64,000 bases of DNA from Flagellimonas onchidii (lineage in GTDB: Bacteria; Bacteroidota; Bacteroidia; Flavobacteriales; Flavobacteriaceae): NCBI RefSeq assembly GCF_004804315.1, contig NZ_SRXX01000003.1:62001-126000 (forward strand). The letters are read 5' to 3'. Shown piece by piece: positions 47,136 to 56,073 of the stretch. Each line of letters opens with the position of its first letter. The first letter of the stretch is position 1. Both the position numbers and the translations under genes were made by a program. The notes beneath the pieces were generated by a model, which saw nothing but the letters and a program-made list of their open reading frames with translations, had not been told where the DNA came from and made no database searches.

Positions 47136-48051
47136 TTGTATCTTCCATTAAATGTTGTTCTATTTTTTTCAAGATTTCGGACGGTTCTTCATCATAATTC
47201 ACCCATAGAACAGATTCATTTTTTCGCAACCATGTAAGTTGCCTTTTTGCAAACCTTCGGGTGTTCTTTTTGATTTCGGAAATGGCGAAATCCAAAGTGA
47301 AATTACCGTCAAAATATTCAAAAAGCTCACGATATCCAACAGTTTGCAATGCATTTAGGTCCCGGTTGGAGTATAGTTGCTTTGCCTCTTCTAAAAGCCC
47401 TGCTTCCAACATAAGGTCCACTCGTTGGTTGATTCGCTCATAAATGACCTCTCTATCTGCCTTAATGCCCACATATAAAGCATGAAAGTTTCTTTTCACT
47501 TTCTTTTGATTCAGGAATGAGGAATATGGATTGTTGGTACTGATGCATACCTCTAGAGCCCTAATCAATCTATGAGGATTTTCAACGTCTACAACAGCAT
47601 AATATTTGGAATCTCTTTTCTTCAATTCATCTTGAAGATAAGAAAGCCCTTCTTCCTTAAATCTTTGATTTAAGCTTTCCCTAAGATTAGGGTCAGTTTT
47701 GGGAAAATCATCCAAACCCTGAATTACTGCATCAACATACAAACCGCTACCTCCAACAATAACAGCGTAATCCTTTTCTTGAAAAAGTTTTTCCAGGTGT
47801 TCTAGGGCATCTTTCTCAAAATTCCCGACCGAATAAGGTTCCTGAATACTTTTATGTTGAATGAAATGATGTGGGACTGCATTCAATTCCTTCAACGATG
47901 GCACCGCAGTGCCGATTTTCATTTCTTTAAAAAACTGGCGGGAATCTGCGGAGATTATTTCCGTTTGGAAGTGCTGCGCGATTTCAATACCCAATTTGGT
48001 CTTTCCAATGGCCGTAGGTCCGACAACTGCAATCAAAGTTTTCGCACTCAT
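47128..48051 (-). CDS. miaA: tRNA dimethylallyltransferase
   Basis: Adds a dimethylallyl group to A37 of tRNAs reading codons that start with U. I chose the ATG at 48051, giving 307 residues, which forms an ATGA overlap with the ion-channel stop; the frame is open five codons further. Blocks: P-loop VVGPTAIGKTKLGIE (GPTAIGKT 11-18), IISADSRQFFKEMKIGTA, IVGGSGLYVDAVIQGL and RFAKRQLTWLRK. It sits between the channel gene and gntK in a tightly packed minus-strand run. Confidence 0.96.
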   Translation of the reverse strand: MSAKTLIAVVGPTAIGKTKLGIEIAQHFQTEIISADSRQFFKEMKIGTAVPSLKELNAVPHHFIQHKSIQEPYSVGNFEKDALEHLEKLFQEKDYAVIVGGSGLYVDAVIQGLDDFPKTDPNLRESLNQRFKEEGLSYLQDELKKRDSKYYAVVDVENPHRLIRALEVCISTNNPYSSFLNQKKVKRNFHALYVGIKADREVIYERINQRVDLMLEAGLLEEAKQLYSNRDLNALQTVGYRELFEYFDGNFTLDFAISEIKKNTRRFAKRQLTWLRKNESVLWVNYDEEPSEILKKIEQHLMEDTNG

Positions 48052-48887
48052 AGCAATTCCCCACAATTATAGCAGTTGGAAGCGTCGTCTCTATGCCCCT
48101 CCGCCGTACAGCTAGGACATGCTTGGGTGTTGGTATGAACCACGCTTTTGCTTTTATCTCCATTTTTATGTCTGGAGAATTCCACAGTAACAATGCCCGT
48201 GGGGACAGCAATAATCCCATAACCTAAAATCATAATGACCGTAGCCAAAAATTGCCCCAAATTGGTCTGGGGAGCAATATCTCCATATCCGACGGTAGTC
48301 AAAGTAACGATGGTCCAATAAATACTTCGGGGAATGCTTGTGAAGCCCGCTTCATCTCCTTCAATCAAATACATAATGGTTCCCATAATCACCGATAATA
48401 TGAGTACCACATAAATAAACACCGCTATTTTGGCCCTGCTCGCTTTCAATGCAGCCTTAAGAACCGAGGCTTCCCCCATAAATTTGACCAGTTTCAAAAT
48501 CCTGAAAATCCTCAGTAGCCTAAAAGCCCTTACTGCCAATAAAACCTGGGAACCTGCTAAAATATAGGATAGATAAAGAGGGATGGTGGAAACAAAATCT
48601 ATGATTCCATAAAAGCTGAAGACGTATTTCCAAGGTTTTTTGATGCTTATTAACCGTGCGATATACTCCAGCGTAAAAAAAATGGTCACTACCCATTCCA
48701 AGGTCAACAGGATACGGTGGTAATGTAAATCTATTTCCTTAACGCTTTCCAACATGACAAGAACAACGCTGAGGACGATTAAGACAATAAGTGTAATGTC
48801 GAAAAACTTGCCTAAAGGAGTATCGGCTTCATAAATGATTTCATGTAGTCGGTGTTTCCAACCGGAATGTACTTCTTGTTTTTTCAA
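48048..48887 (-). CDS. Voltage-gated-type potassium channel (ion transporter)
   Basis: A 279-residue tetrameric-type channel subunit with six transmembrane helices. S4 carries spaced arginines (RAFRLLRIFRILKL, 120-133), and the selectivity filter TTVGYGD is at 197-203. A cytoplasmic tail ends in a small zinc ribbon: CPSC (257-260) and CYNC (272-275). K+ selectivity follows from the filter; voltage gating is suggested by S4. The start is TTG, overlapping the nuclease stop (TTGA). The gene ends in an ATGA overlap with miaA. The tight coupling to tRNA and DNA enzymes is probably only positional. Confidence 0.92.
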   Translation of the reverse strand: MKKQEVHSGWKHRLHEIIYEADTPLGKFFDITLIVLIVLSVVLVMLESVKEIDLHYHRILLTLEWVVTIFFTLEYIARLISIKKPWKYVFSFYGIIDFVSTIPLYLSYILAGSQVLLAVRAFRLLRIFRILKLVKFMGEASVLKAALKASRAKIAVFIYVVLILSVIMGTIMYLIEGDEAGFTSIPRSIYWTIVTLTTVGYGDIAPQTNLGQFLATVIMILGYGIIAVPTGIVTVEFSRHKNGDKSKSVVHTNTQACPSCTAEGHRDDASNCYNCGELL

Positions 48888-50245
48888 AGGGCAGGTGTTA
48901 GTTCCAAGACCTTGAGTTTACTATTTTTTCTTAAGTAAGATTCAATAATAAAAGTGGTATTGTCATCACTTACCATTGGAGTGATTATCGATTCTAATAT
49001 ATGAATATTATTTATTTGGTGGTTGAGTTCAGCATATCCATATCCCTTCAAATTACCATTCTTTATTAAAATGAAACTATGTTCACCTAATTCACGCCCT
49101 CTGTCAACCAAGGCAATGGTTCTATTTCTGAGACTATATTTATCAAGTACATCGACTATTTTTTGATTGTATTCCAAAATACTTTCCTTGTCTGTGTACC
49201 CTTGGCATGAACCATTTTTAGATGGTTCAACGGTAAATTCTATGCCTAAAGAAGTGGGATTGATTTTAAATTCTTCGCTTATCTTCTTTAAGAACCTTGT
49301 TGCTGAAGGAATCCCGTTAAAGCCAATCTTCTGGTTTTTTTGAAATCTCCTTTTTGTGATTTCAAGCTCAATAGGAGTGCTTCCATTCTTCGAAAAATTG
49401 ATTACGTGCGAGAATAGACTCTTTTTAGCAATGCTATTGTGCTTGGGTCTTGTTCGTTTTAGTTCTTCATATTCTTTTAGAATGGCCACTAACTCGCTTC
49501 CCGTGCGTTCAAAAGTGACTCTTTTGGTTTCTTTCTGAAGCTTGCGTGCCAATTGACCCACATTGGTAAAATGTTGGTTCACCCTCCTTTTAGCATCTTT
49601 TGTCTTGCCAAGAAAGATGATATCTCCATCCTTATCATGCATGTAATAGACACCGGTTTCCGAAAGTAATTCCGAAACAATGTCGAGCTGGGTGGGAGAT
49701 AACTCACCCATGGATTCCTCCCGGGTGACTTCTTTTATAATGGTCTTTTCCGAATCCTTGTCCAAAAGAAGCTTAAAAAGCTTCAAAGTGGCAATGGCAT
49801 CACCGTTGGCGCGATGGCGGTCGCTCATGGGAATACCCAATGAACGGACCAGTTTTCCTAAACTATGGGATTCCGCATCTGGCAATAATTTTTTCGCTAG
49901 ATCAACCGTACAAAGGGTTTTGCGTTGAAAATCATAGCCTAATCTCCGAAATTCGGTTCTAAGAATTCGATAATCAAACTGGGCATTATGTGCTACAATG
50001 ATGGCTCCTTCCGTAATTTCTATAATTCGTTTTGCCACCTCATGAAACTTGGGGGCAGAGCGCAGCATTTTATTATTGATTCCTGTTAGCTTTACGACAA
50101 AGGGCTGGATTTCTCGCTCTGGATTGACCAAGCTCATGAACTTGTCCACAACCTGATGCCCATCAAACTTATGGATTGCGATTTCCATGATACCCTCCTC
50201 ATTGTATTTTCCTCCAGTGCTTTCAATATCGAGTATGGCGTACAT
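48884..50245 (-). CDS. DnaQ-like exonuclease fused to GIY-YIG nuclease domain
   Basis: A 453-residue protein. The N-terminal part (1-175) is a DEDDh 3'-5' exonuclease: ILDIESTGG (Asp6, Glu8), VAHNAQFDYRILRTEF, and the His/Asp motif DRHRANGDAIATL. A GIY-YIG module follows (about 200-285; TGVYYMHDKDGDIIFLGKT, given as GVYYMHD and FLGKTKDAKRRVNQHF), similar to the first half of UvrC or Cho. The last 170 residues are unassigned. Such fusions are known in bacteria and are thought to act in proofreading-like or repair cleavage. The gene overlaps the ion-channel gene by 4 bases. Confidence 0.9.
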   Translation of the reverse strand: MYAILDIESTGGKYNEEGIMEIAIHKFDGHQVVDKFMSLVNPEREIQPFVVKLTGINNKMLRSAPKFHEVAKRIIEITEGAIIVAHNAQFDYRILRTEFRRLGYDFQRKTLCTVDLAKKLLPDAESHSLGKLVRSLGIPMSDRHRANGDAIATLKLFKLLLDKDSEKTIIKEVTREESMGELSPTQLDIVSELLSETGVYYMHDKDGDIIFLGKTKDAKRRVNQHFTNVGQLARKLQKETKRVTFERTGSELVAILKEYEELKRTRPKHNSIAKKSLFSHVINFSKNGSTPIELEITKRRFQKNQKIGFNGIPSATRFLKKISEEFKINPTSLGIEFTVEPSKNGSCQGYTDKESILEYNQKIVDVLDKYSLRNRTIALVDRGRELGEHSFILIKNGNLKGYGYAELNHQINNIHILESIITPMVSDDNTTFIIESYLRKNSKLKVLELTPAL

Positions 50246-50259
50246 GAACCTTGGTAGTA

Positions 50260-50922
50260 TTATTGCGAATAGTTGCGTGCTCCAAAGATACTACTTCCTA
50301 TGCGGACCATGGTACTGCCTTCTTCTATGGCAATGGTGTAGTCACCGCTCATACCCATGGACAATACGGAAATATCAAGAAGTTTATCACTTAAAAATTC
50401 AAAAATGGATTTTAGATAAGCAAACTCTTTTCGAATTTGGGATTGATCTTGCGTATAGGTAGCCATGCCCATAACTCCTATCACTTTTATGTTTTCAAAA
50501 TTTTTAAACTCTTCGGAATTTACAATTCCCTCGAGCTCGCTTTTGTCTAGACCGAATTTGGACTCTTCTTCGGCGATGTGAACTTGTAGTAGACAAGGAA
50601 TTACCCGATTGTGTTTTTTAGCCTGTTTGTCAATCTCTTTTAACAACTTAAAACTATCCACTCCATGAATTAACGACACATATTCGGCCATATATTTCAC
50701 TTTGTTACGCTGTACATGCCCAATCATATGCCATTCAATATCCTTGGGTAAGGTTTCCCATTTTTGGGTCATCTCCTGAATTTTGTTCTCACCAAACACT
50801 CTGTGTCCTGCGTCGTAAGCTTCTAAAATGGAAGCATTAGGCTTGGTTTTAGAGACGGCAACCAGTGTAACCTCCTTTGGAAGCTCTTCTTTTAGTGCAG
50901 TAAGATTATCTTTTATGGACAT
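50260..50922 (-). CDS. YggS family pyridoxal-phosphate-binding protein
   Basis: A 220-residue single-domain PLP protein of the YggS/PLPBP family, which keeps free pyridoxal phosphate at a safe level. The N-terminal VTLVAVSKTKPNASIL contains the PLP-binding Lys (near 25), followed by FGENKIQEMTQKWETLP, WHMIGHVQRNKVKYM, LSMGMSGDYTIAIEEGSTMVRIG (seen as LSMGMSGDY and GSTMVRIGSSIFG). It lies 13 bases behind the DUF1015 gene, in the same direction. Confidence 0.95.
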   Translation of the reverse strand: MSIKDNLTALKEELPKEVTLVAVSKTKPNASILEAYDAGHRVFGENKIQEMTQKWETLPKDIEWHMIGHVQRNKVKYMAEYVSLIHGVDSFKLLKEIDKQAKKHNRVIPCLLQVHIAEEESKFGLDKSELEGIVNSEEFKNFENIKVIGVMGMATYTQDQSQIRKEFAYLKSIFEFLSDKLLDISVLSMGMSGDYTIAIEEGSTMVRIGSSIFGARNYSQ

Positions 50923-50935
50923 ATTTTTTTATGTT

Positions 50936-52171
50936 CTAAAACTCGTAGATGGTCAACCCACTACGAAGTTTGGGTTCAATATAAGTGCTTTTAGGGGGCA
51001 TTACCAAGCCAGCATCTGCTATGGCCTTGATTTCATCCATGTTGATGGGAACCAAACTGAATCCCACAGCAAACTCCCCATTATCCACACTGTCTTTCAT
51101 TTTAATGACATTGTGTTTTCCATAGCCATAGGAAATACGCTTGTCGTTTCGTAAATCTGAAATTCCCAAAATAGGTTCCAAAATCGTTTTGTAAAGAATT
51201 TGGGTATCCAATTCGCTGAGCGCATCGGTAAATTCATAGACTCGTTTTCTCAAATACAGGGAATAGAAATCTCCATCCAAATACATGCTAAAATGATGCT
51301 TTCGGGTTGGTTTGTAAAGGCCGTCGTCTTTCTTTTCGATTCTGAAGTGAGCATCCAACTGAATTAAGAATTCTTCCTTGGAGTACCCATTTAAGTCTCT
51401 TACCATCCGATTGAACTCATAAATTTTGATATCGGATTCAGGAATCAAATAGGTCATGAAAAAGTTGTAAGCCTCGTCACCGGAATGTGATGTATGCTTA
51501 GCTTTCATTTTCTTAGCCAAAAGATTGGAAGAAGCACTGCGGTGATGTCCATCTGCAATGTATAGGGCATCCATCTTTTCGAAGGATTGTTGAAGCTTCG
51601 CAATGACTTTTACATTTTCTATTTGCCAGAGTTTATGGCTTACCTTATCGGAAGTGGTAAAATCGTAATCAGGTTGTTTGGAAGCTTCTTGTTTTAATAT
51701 CGAACCAATAATACCATCATCCGTATATGTCATAAGTACCGGTTCGGCATTAAAGCCCACGGTGTTCAAATAATCCGCAAAAAGCTTTTCCCTTCTTTGG
51801 ATGGTATCTTCATGTTTTTTGATAACATCCTTTTGATAATCATTTACACTACAGGCACAAAAGAATCCAAGAGTGGTCAAATCTCCTTTTGTGATTTGGT
51901 AGAGATAAAAGCAAGGATGGTCATCTTTTTGAAAGATATTATCCTCTAAAAATTCCAAATAACGATTATGCACGAGCTTAAAGCGTTCTTTTCCTGAAAT
52001 GTTCTTATGGAATTTGAATCCTGGATTAATAATGTGCAAAAAAGAAAAGGGATTATATCTCAATACCGATCTGAGTTCGTCTTTTGAATATTCTTCATAA
52101 GAACGTGAAGCAACAAAAGCGGCTTTGTCGGGAGTGGGACGAATGGCCTTAAAGGGTTTTATCAGGGCCAT
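50936..52171 (-). CDS. DUF1015 family protein
   Basis: A 411-residue cytoplasmic protein of the DUF1015 family. Typical blocks are IKPFKAIRPTPDKA, FLHIINPG, FFCACSVNDYQKDVIKKHEDT (seen as CACSVNDYQKDVIKKHE), ALYIADGHHRSASSNLL and RISYGYG near the end. The conserved ADGHHR segment suggests a ligand or metal site. The biochemical function is not established. In other genomes the family is associated with serine biosynthesis genes, but none is next to it here. It stands 6 bases behind the 3-hydroxybutyryl-CoA dehydrogenase gene. Confidence 0.92.
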   Translation of the reverse strand: MALIKPFKAIRPTPDKAAFVASRSYEEYSKDELRSVLRYNPFSFLHIINPGFKFHKNISGKERFKLVHNRYLEFLEDNIFQKDDHPCFYLYQITKGDLTTLGFFCACSVNDYQKDVIKKHEDTIQRREKLFADYLNTVGFNAEPVLMTYTDDGIIGSILKQEASKQPDYDFTTSDKVSHKLWQIENVKVIAKLQQSFEKMDALYIADGHHRSASSNLLAKKMKAKHTSHSGDEAYNFFMTYLIPESDIKIYEFNRMVRDLNGYSKEEFLIQLDAHFRIEKKDDGLYKPTRKHHFSMYLDGDFYSLYLRKRVYEFTDALSELDTQILYKTILEPILGISDLRNDKRISYGYGKHNVIKMKDSVDNGEFAVGFSLVPINMDEIKAIADAGLVMPPKSTYIEPKLRSGLTIYEF

Positions 52172-52177
52172 TGGAGT

Positions 52178-53065
52178 CTAATTGAATTGAGCAGCTACTT
52201 TTTCCGCTTTTCTTGATTCGGAATAATCATAGAATCCTTCATCTGATTTTACACCTAGTTTTCCTGCCATGACCATGTTCACCAATAGGGGACAGGGCGC
52301 ATATTTTGGATTTTTAAAACCATCATACATCACATTCAAAATGGAGAGGCATACATCCAACCCGATAAAATCTGCTAGCTGTAACGGTCCCATGGGATGT
52401 GCCATACCCAATTTCATTACAGTGTCGATTTCTTGTACGCCAGCGACTTGATTGAACAAGGTTTCAATCGCCTCATTGATCATGGGCATCAAAATTCTGT
52501 TGGCCACGAAACCTGGGTAATCATTCACCTCAGTTGGAGTTTTGCCCAATTGCTTTGACAGTTCCATAATGGTTTGGGTGATCTCATCCGAAGTACTGTA
52601 TCCTCTTATGATCTCGACCAGTTTCATAATGGGAACAGGATTCATAAAGTGCATTCCAATGACCTTTTCAGGCCGTTTGGTAACCGCGGCGATTTGGGTT
52701 ATTGATATCGACGAAGTGTTTGTGGCCAAAATGGTATTTGCATCGCAGATTTCATCCAAATCCTTGAAGATTTGAAGTTTGATTTCCAGATTTTCTGTAG
52801 CTGCTTCTACCACTAAATCTGTAGTTTGTATCCCGTCCTTTAAATTGGTGTATACTGATATATTACTTAGCGTATTTTCTTTGTCCGTTTCTCCAATAAT
52901 TTCTTTTGAAACCATTCGATCTAAGTTTTTGGAAATGGTGCCCATTCCTTTATCCAAAGATGCTTGCGAAATATCGACTAGTTTTACCTGAAACCCACTT
53001 TGAGCAAAAACATGAGCGATTCCATTACCCATGGTCCCCGCACCAATAACAGCAATTGTATTCAT
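52178..53065 (-). CDS. 3-hydroxybutyryl-CoA dehydrogenase
   Basis: Oxidises 3-hydroxyacyl-CoA to 3-oxoacyl-CoA with NAD(P), or the reverse in short-chain synthesis. The 295 residues start at the ATG at 53065; a TTG directly before it is less likely. The Rossmann motif IGAGTMGNGIAHVFAQSG is at the very N-terminus, then LVVEAATENLEIKLQIF, ILATNTSSISIT, GMHFMNPVPIMKLVEI (catalytic His in MHFMNP) and NDYPGFVANRILMPMINEA (seen as YPGFVANRILMP). As a short form without a hydratase domain it is closer to Hbd than to multifunctional FadB. The Gfo/Idh gene precedes it by 4 bases. Confidence 0.93.
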   Translation of the reverse strand: MNTIAVIGAGTMGNGIAHVFAQSGFQVKLVDISQASLDKGMGTISKNLDRMVSKEIIGETDKENTLSNISVYTNLKDGIQTTDLVVEAATENLEIKLQIFKDLDEICDANTILATNTSSISITQIAAVTKRPEKVIGMHFMNPVPIMKLVEIIRGYSTSDEITQTIMELSKQLGKTPTEVNDYPGFVANRILMPMINEAIETLFNQVAGVQEIDTVMKLGMAHPMGPLQLADFIGLDVCLSILNVMYDGFKNPKYAPCPLLVNMVMAGKLGVKSDEGFYDYSESRKAEKVAAQFN

Positions 53066-53069
53066 CAAC

Positions 53070-54035
53070 TTAATTTTTAAAGGATTCTATAATTTGCAGA
53101 GCTACTTTAAGAGCTTTGGTTCCCTGTTCCAAGGTCACCACAGGTTCTGTGTCATTATTGATGGCGTCAGCAAAAGTTTCCAATTCGTCTAAAATGGCAT
53201 TGTTGGCCTGTATTTCCGGATTTTCGAAATAAATCTGCTTTTTTTCACCCTCTGCATTTTGCAAGATCATATCAAAATCACCAGGCTTTTCGGGCGCATC
53301 TTTCATTTTTACTACTTCTACCTTTTTTTCCAGAAAATCTACAGAGATATAGGCGTCACGCTGAAAGAATCTGGATTTGCGCATGTTCTTCAAAGAAATT
53401 CTACTTGAAGTTAGATTGGCAACACATCCATTTTCGAATTCAATTCTGGCATTGGCAATGTCGGGAGATTTACTGATAACGGAAACACCACTGGCATTGA
53501 TTTTCTTTACTTCAGAGTTTACGACGCTCAAAATCGCATCAATGTCATGGATCATCAAATCCAAAACCACTGGAACATCAGTTCCTCTGGGATTGAATTC
53601 AGCCAATCGATGTGTTTCGATAAACATTGGAGTTTCAATTTTATCTTTTACCGATAAAAATGCGGGATTGAAACGCTCTACATGACCTACTTGTCCTTTG
53701 ATATTGTGTTTTCTGGATAAACCCAACAACTCTTCTGCTTCTTCTGCAGTATTGGTAATCGGTTTTTCTATAAAGATATGCCTGCCTTTTTCAATGGCCT
53801 TTTTAGCGCAATCAAAATGGGATAAGGTTGGAGTTACAATATCCACGACATCCACCACATCCATTAGGGTGTTGATATTCTCAAAGTAGGTATAACCAAA
53901 TTCGTCCGCTACTTTTTTGGCATTGATTTCATCGGGATCATAGAAGCCGACGAGTTCATATTTCCTGGATTCGTTTAACAGCCGAAGATGAATTTTACCC
54001 AAATGTCCAGCTCCAAGAACACCTACTTTTAACAT
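53070..54035 (-). CDS. Gfo/Idh/MocA family oxidoreductase
   Basis: A 321-residue NAD(P)-dependent dehydrogenase with unknown sugar-type substrate. I chose the ATG at 54035 (MLKVGVLGAGHLGKIHLRLL), where the Rossmann fold begins; the frame is open 76 codons further, but that stretch overlaps the divergent pcm gene and has no protein-like character. The motif for the cofactor and catalytic Lys is FIEKPITNTAEEAEELL; the C-terminal half is the family beta-sheet domain (LDLMIHDIDAILSVV). The gene stands before the 3-hydroxybutyryl-CoA dehydrogenase gene. Confidence 0.92.
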   Translation of the reverse strand: MLKVGVLGAGHLGKIHLRLLNESRKYELVGFYDPDEINAKKVADEFGYTYFENINTLMDVVDVVDIVTPTLSHFDCAKKAIEKGRHIFIEKPITNTAEEAEELLGLSRKHNIKGQVGHVERFNPAFLSVKDKIETPMFIETHRLAEFNPRGTDVPVVLDLMIHDIDAILSVVNSEVKKINASGVSVISKSPDIANARIEFENGCVANLTSSRISLKNMRKSRFFQRDAYISVDFLEKKVEVVKMKDAPEKPGDFDMILQNAEGEKKQIYFENPEIQANNAILDELETFADAINNDTEPVVTLEQGTKALKVALQIIESFKN

Positions 54036-54149
54036 ACTTGTGGTTTTTGTCAAAAATACGGATATGGGATCATTCTTCCATAAAAATAAGGTGGCATCTG
54101 TCCATAAAATCCTCAAGAACTTTTTAAATTCGTGTACCAGACCAAAGAC

Positions 54150-54791
54150 ATGAAGGATACGTTGAAGCATCGTGGTATGCGCAATAAATTGGCAGAGGTA
54201 CTGTCTGCCAAAGGAATACAGGATAAAGGAGTTTTGGATGCAATACGAACAGTGCCCCGACATCTATTTTTGGATAGTAGTTTCGAAGATCATGCCTACC
54301 AAGATAAAGCCTTTCCTATAGGTGCGGAACAGACCATTTCCCAGCCTTATACAGTGGCTTTTCAAACCGAATTGCTCAAGCTACATCCCAATGATAAGAT
54401 CTTGGAAATTGGCACAGGTAGTGGCTATCAAACAGCCGTTCTGTTACACCTAAAAGCAAAGGTTTATACGATAGAAAGGCAACAAGAGCTGTTCAAAAAA
54501 ACAAAGCTTTTTTTTAATAAAATGAGTTATCGTCCAAAGAAGATAATCTTTGGAGATGGCTATAAAGGTTTGCCAGAAGAAGCACCTTTCGATGGCATAA
54601 TTGTAACCGCAGGAGCTCCTATGGTTCCCAAACCCTTATTATCCCAATTAAAAGTAGGAGGGAAGCTTGTTATTCCTGTGGGTGTTGATGATCAGGTAAT
54701 GACCTTGTTCACAAGAAAGTCTGAAAAAGAATTTGAAAAGCAAGAATTGGGCGCTTTCCGCTTTGTTCCTTTATTGGAAAATAAAAACTAG
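54150..54791 (+). CDS. pcm: Protein-L-isoaspartate O-methyltransferase
   Basis: Methylates damaged isoaspartyl residues so that they can revert to aspartate. I chose the ATG at 54150 (213 residues); a GTG six codons upstream is possible. Family blocks are [24 protein letters not shown] (seen as VPRHLF and [10 protein letters not shown]), [27 protein letters not shown] for SAM, and GRLVIPVG-like GGKLVIPVG near the end. Its stop codon is shared with the convergent smpB gene in a palindromic CTAG (54788-54791). Confidence 0.95.
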   Translation: MKDTLKHRGMRNKLAEVLSAKGIQDKGVLDAIRTVPRHLFLDSSFEDHAYQDKAFPIGAEQTISQPYTVAFQTELLKLHPNDKILEIGTGSGYQTAVLLHLKAKVYTIERQQELFKKTKLFFNKMSYRPKKIIFGDGYKGLPEEAPFDGIIVTAGAPMVPKPLLSQLKVGGKLVIPVGVDDQVMTLFTRKSEKEFEKQELGAFRFVPLLENKN

Positions 54792-55249
54792 CGATTAAAA
54801 TCTTTCTTGATTCGAGATAGGTTACGCTTATTATCGCGGTCTTTAATCGTTTCTCGTTTATCGTAAAGTTTTTTACCTTTTGCCAAACCTATATTTAATT
54901 TGGCAAGTCCTTTTTCATTGATAAACAGATTTAGGGGGATAATGGTAAGTCCCGATGCTGCTACCTCTTTGTGTAGTTTTTTTAACTCTCTTTTATTCAA
55001 GAGCAATTTGCGTTCTGCTTTGGGTTTGTGGTTGTAGTATCCGCCGTGACTGTATTCATCTACCTGCATATTGATTACATAAAGCTCTCCCTTATCATTG
55101 AATTCACAGAAGCTTTGGGAAATGGATGCTTTGCCCAATCGAATTGATTTTATCTCTGTTCCTCCTAATACCAATCCAGCAGTATAGGTGTCCAAGATTT
55201 CATAATCGAATCGGGCCCGTTTGTTCTTTATGTTAATATTTTTCTGCAT
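54788..55249 (-). CDS. smpB: SsrA-binding protein SmpB
   Basis: Binds tmRNA and delivers it to stalled ribosomes for trans-translation. I chose the ATG at 55249, giving 153 residues; a TTG three codons upstream also exists. Family blocks are [24 protein letters not shown] (seen as [10 protein letters not shown]), [32 protein letters not shown] (seen as [11 protein letters not shown]) and the end [19 protein letters not shown] -7-like TATTTTTG ends 6 bases before the ATG, so its message may be leaderless. No ssrA gene was found in the window. Confidence 0.97.
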   Translation of the reverse strand: MQKNINIKNKRARFDYEILDTYTAGLVLGGTEIKSIRLGKASISQSFCEFNDKGELYVINMQVDEYSHGGYYNHKPKAERKLLLNKRELKKLHKEVAASGLTIIPLNLFINEKGLAKLNIGLAKGKKLYDKRETIKDRDNKRNLSRIKKDFNR

Positions 55250-55255
55250 TGCTGG

Positions 55256-55263
55256 CAAAAATA
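55256..55263 (-). promoter_or_regulatory. Putative -7 element of smpB
   Basis: TATTTTTG on the minus strand, six bases before the chosen ATG. It fits TAnnTTTG, but the -33 TTG at 19 bases is missing. If used, the transcript would start at or very near the start codon. Confidence 0.38.
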
Positions 55264-55320
55264 GAAACTCTTTGCAAAGAAAATTGTAATGTTACAGGCT
55301 AAATTACGATTGTAAGGAAA

Positions 55321-56073
55321 ATGGGACTCATGAAAAGAGCTTTTATAGGTGTTTTATTGATTTTGATTGTGGCGTGTAAAGAGAAGCCGCCGAAAAAACT
55401 CTCTGCACAAGAAATTGTGGATAAGTCGATTAGAATAAGTGGTGGAGAGTTATATGCCAATAGGAACACTTCCTTTGAGTTTAGGAATCGAAAGTACGTT
55501 TCACAACATATTGATGGGAAAAAGACTTTAAAAAGAATTTCAAAATTGGATAGTGTGACCATTTTGGATATTAAAACCAACAATAGCTTTCAACGTTTTA
55601 TAAAGGACACTCTAGTAAATTTACCTGATTCCATTTCAAATCGTTATGCAAATTCGGTAAACTCCGTTCATTATTTTGCACGATTACCGTTCGGATTGAA
55701 TGATGGAGCAGTGAACAAGACGCTCCTTGGTGAAGAAAGCATTAATGGAAAGATATACTACAAGATCAAGGTCACTTTTAATCAAGCTGGGGGCGGGGAT
55801 GATTTTGATGACACTTATGTGTATTGGTTCAATAAGGAAACTTTTAAGCCAGATTATCTAGCCTATGATTTTCATGTGGATGGGGGCGGACAACGCTTTC
55901 GAGAAGCCTACAACGAACGCTACGTGAATGGAATCCGATTTGTTGATTACAACAATTACAAACCCCAGACTAGGGGTTCTGATATTTTGGATATTGGGAA
56001 ATTGTTTGAAAAAGGAGAATTGGATTTGCTCTCCAAAATTGAACTTTCAAAAGTAACAGTAACCGAAAATTAA
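55321..56073 (+). CDS. DUF6503 family lipoprotein
   Basis: A 250-residue lipoprotein (signal ending LIVAC, Cys near 19) that I place in DUF6503. The body is beta-rich with blocks ISGGELYANRNTSFEFRNRKY (seen as NTSFEFRNRKYVS), HYFARLPFGLND, INGKIYYKIKVTFNQ and TYVYWFNKETFKPDYLAY. The fold may resemble outer-membrane carrier proteins, but no function is established. ATGs at 55321 and 55330 are both possible starts. The stop is shared with the convergent phosphatase gene in TTAA (56070-56073). Confidence 0.8.
   Translation: MGLMKRAFIGVLLILIVACKEKPPKKLSAQEIVDKSIRISGGELYANRNTSFEFRNRKYVSQHIDGKKTLKRISKLDSVTILDIKTNNSFQRFIKDTLVNLPDSISNRYANSVNSVHYFARLPFGLNDGAVNKTLLGEESINGKIYYKIKVTFNQAGGGDDFDDTYVYWFNKETFKPDYLAYDFHVDGGGQRFREAYNERYVNGIRFVDYNNYKPQTRGSDILDIGKLFEKGELDLLSKIELSKVTVTEN

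Noticed and set aside
54036-54263. N-terminal extension of the Gfo/Idh protein by 76 residues
   Set aside because: The extension overlaps the divergent pcm gene, has no protein-like pattern, and the Rossmann fold begins exactly at the ATG at 54035.
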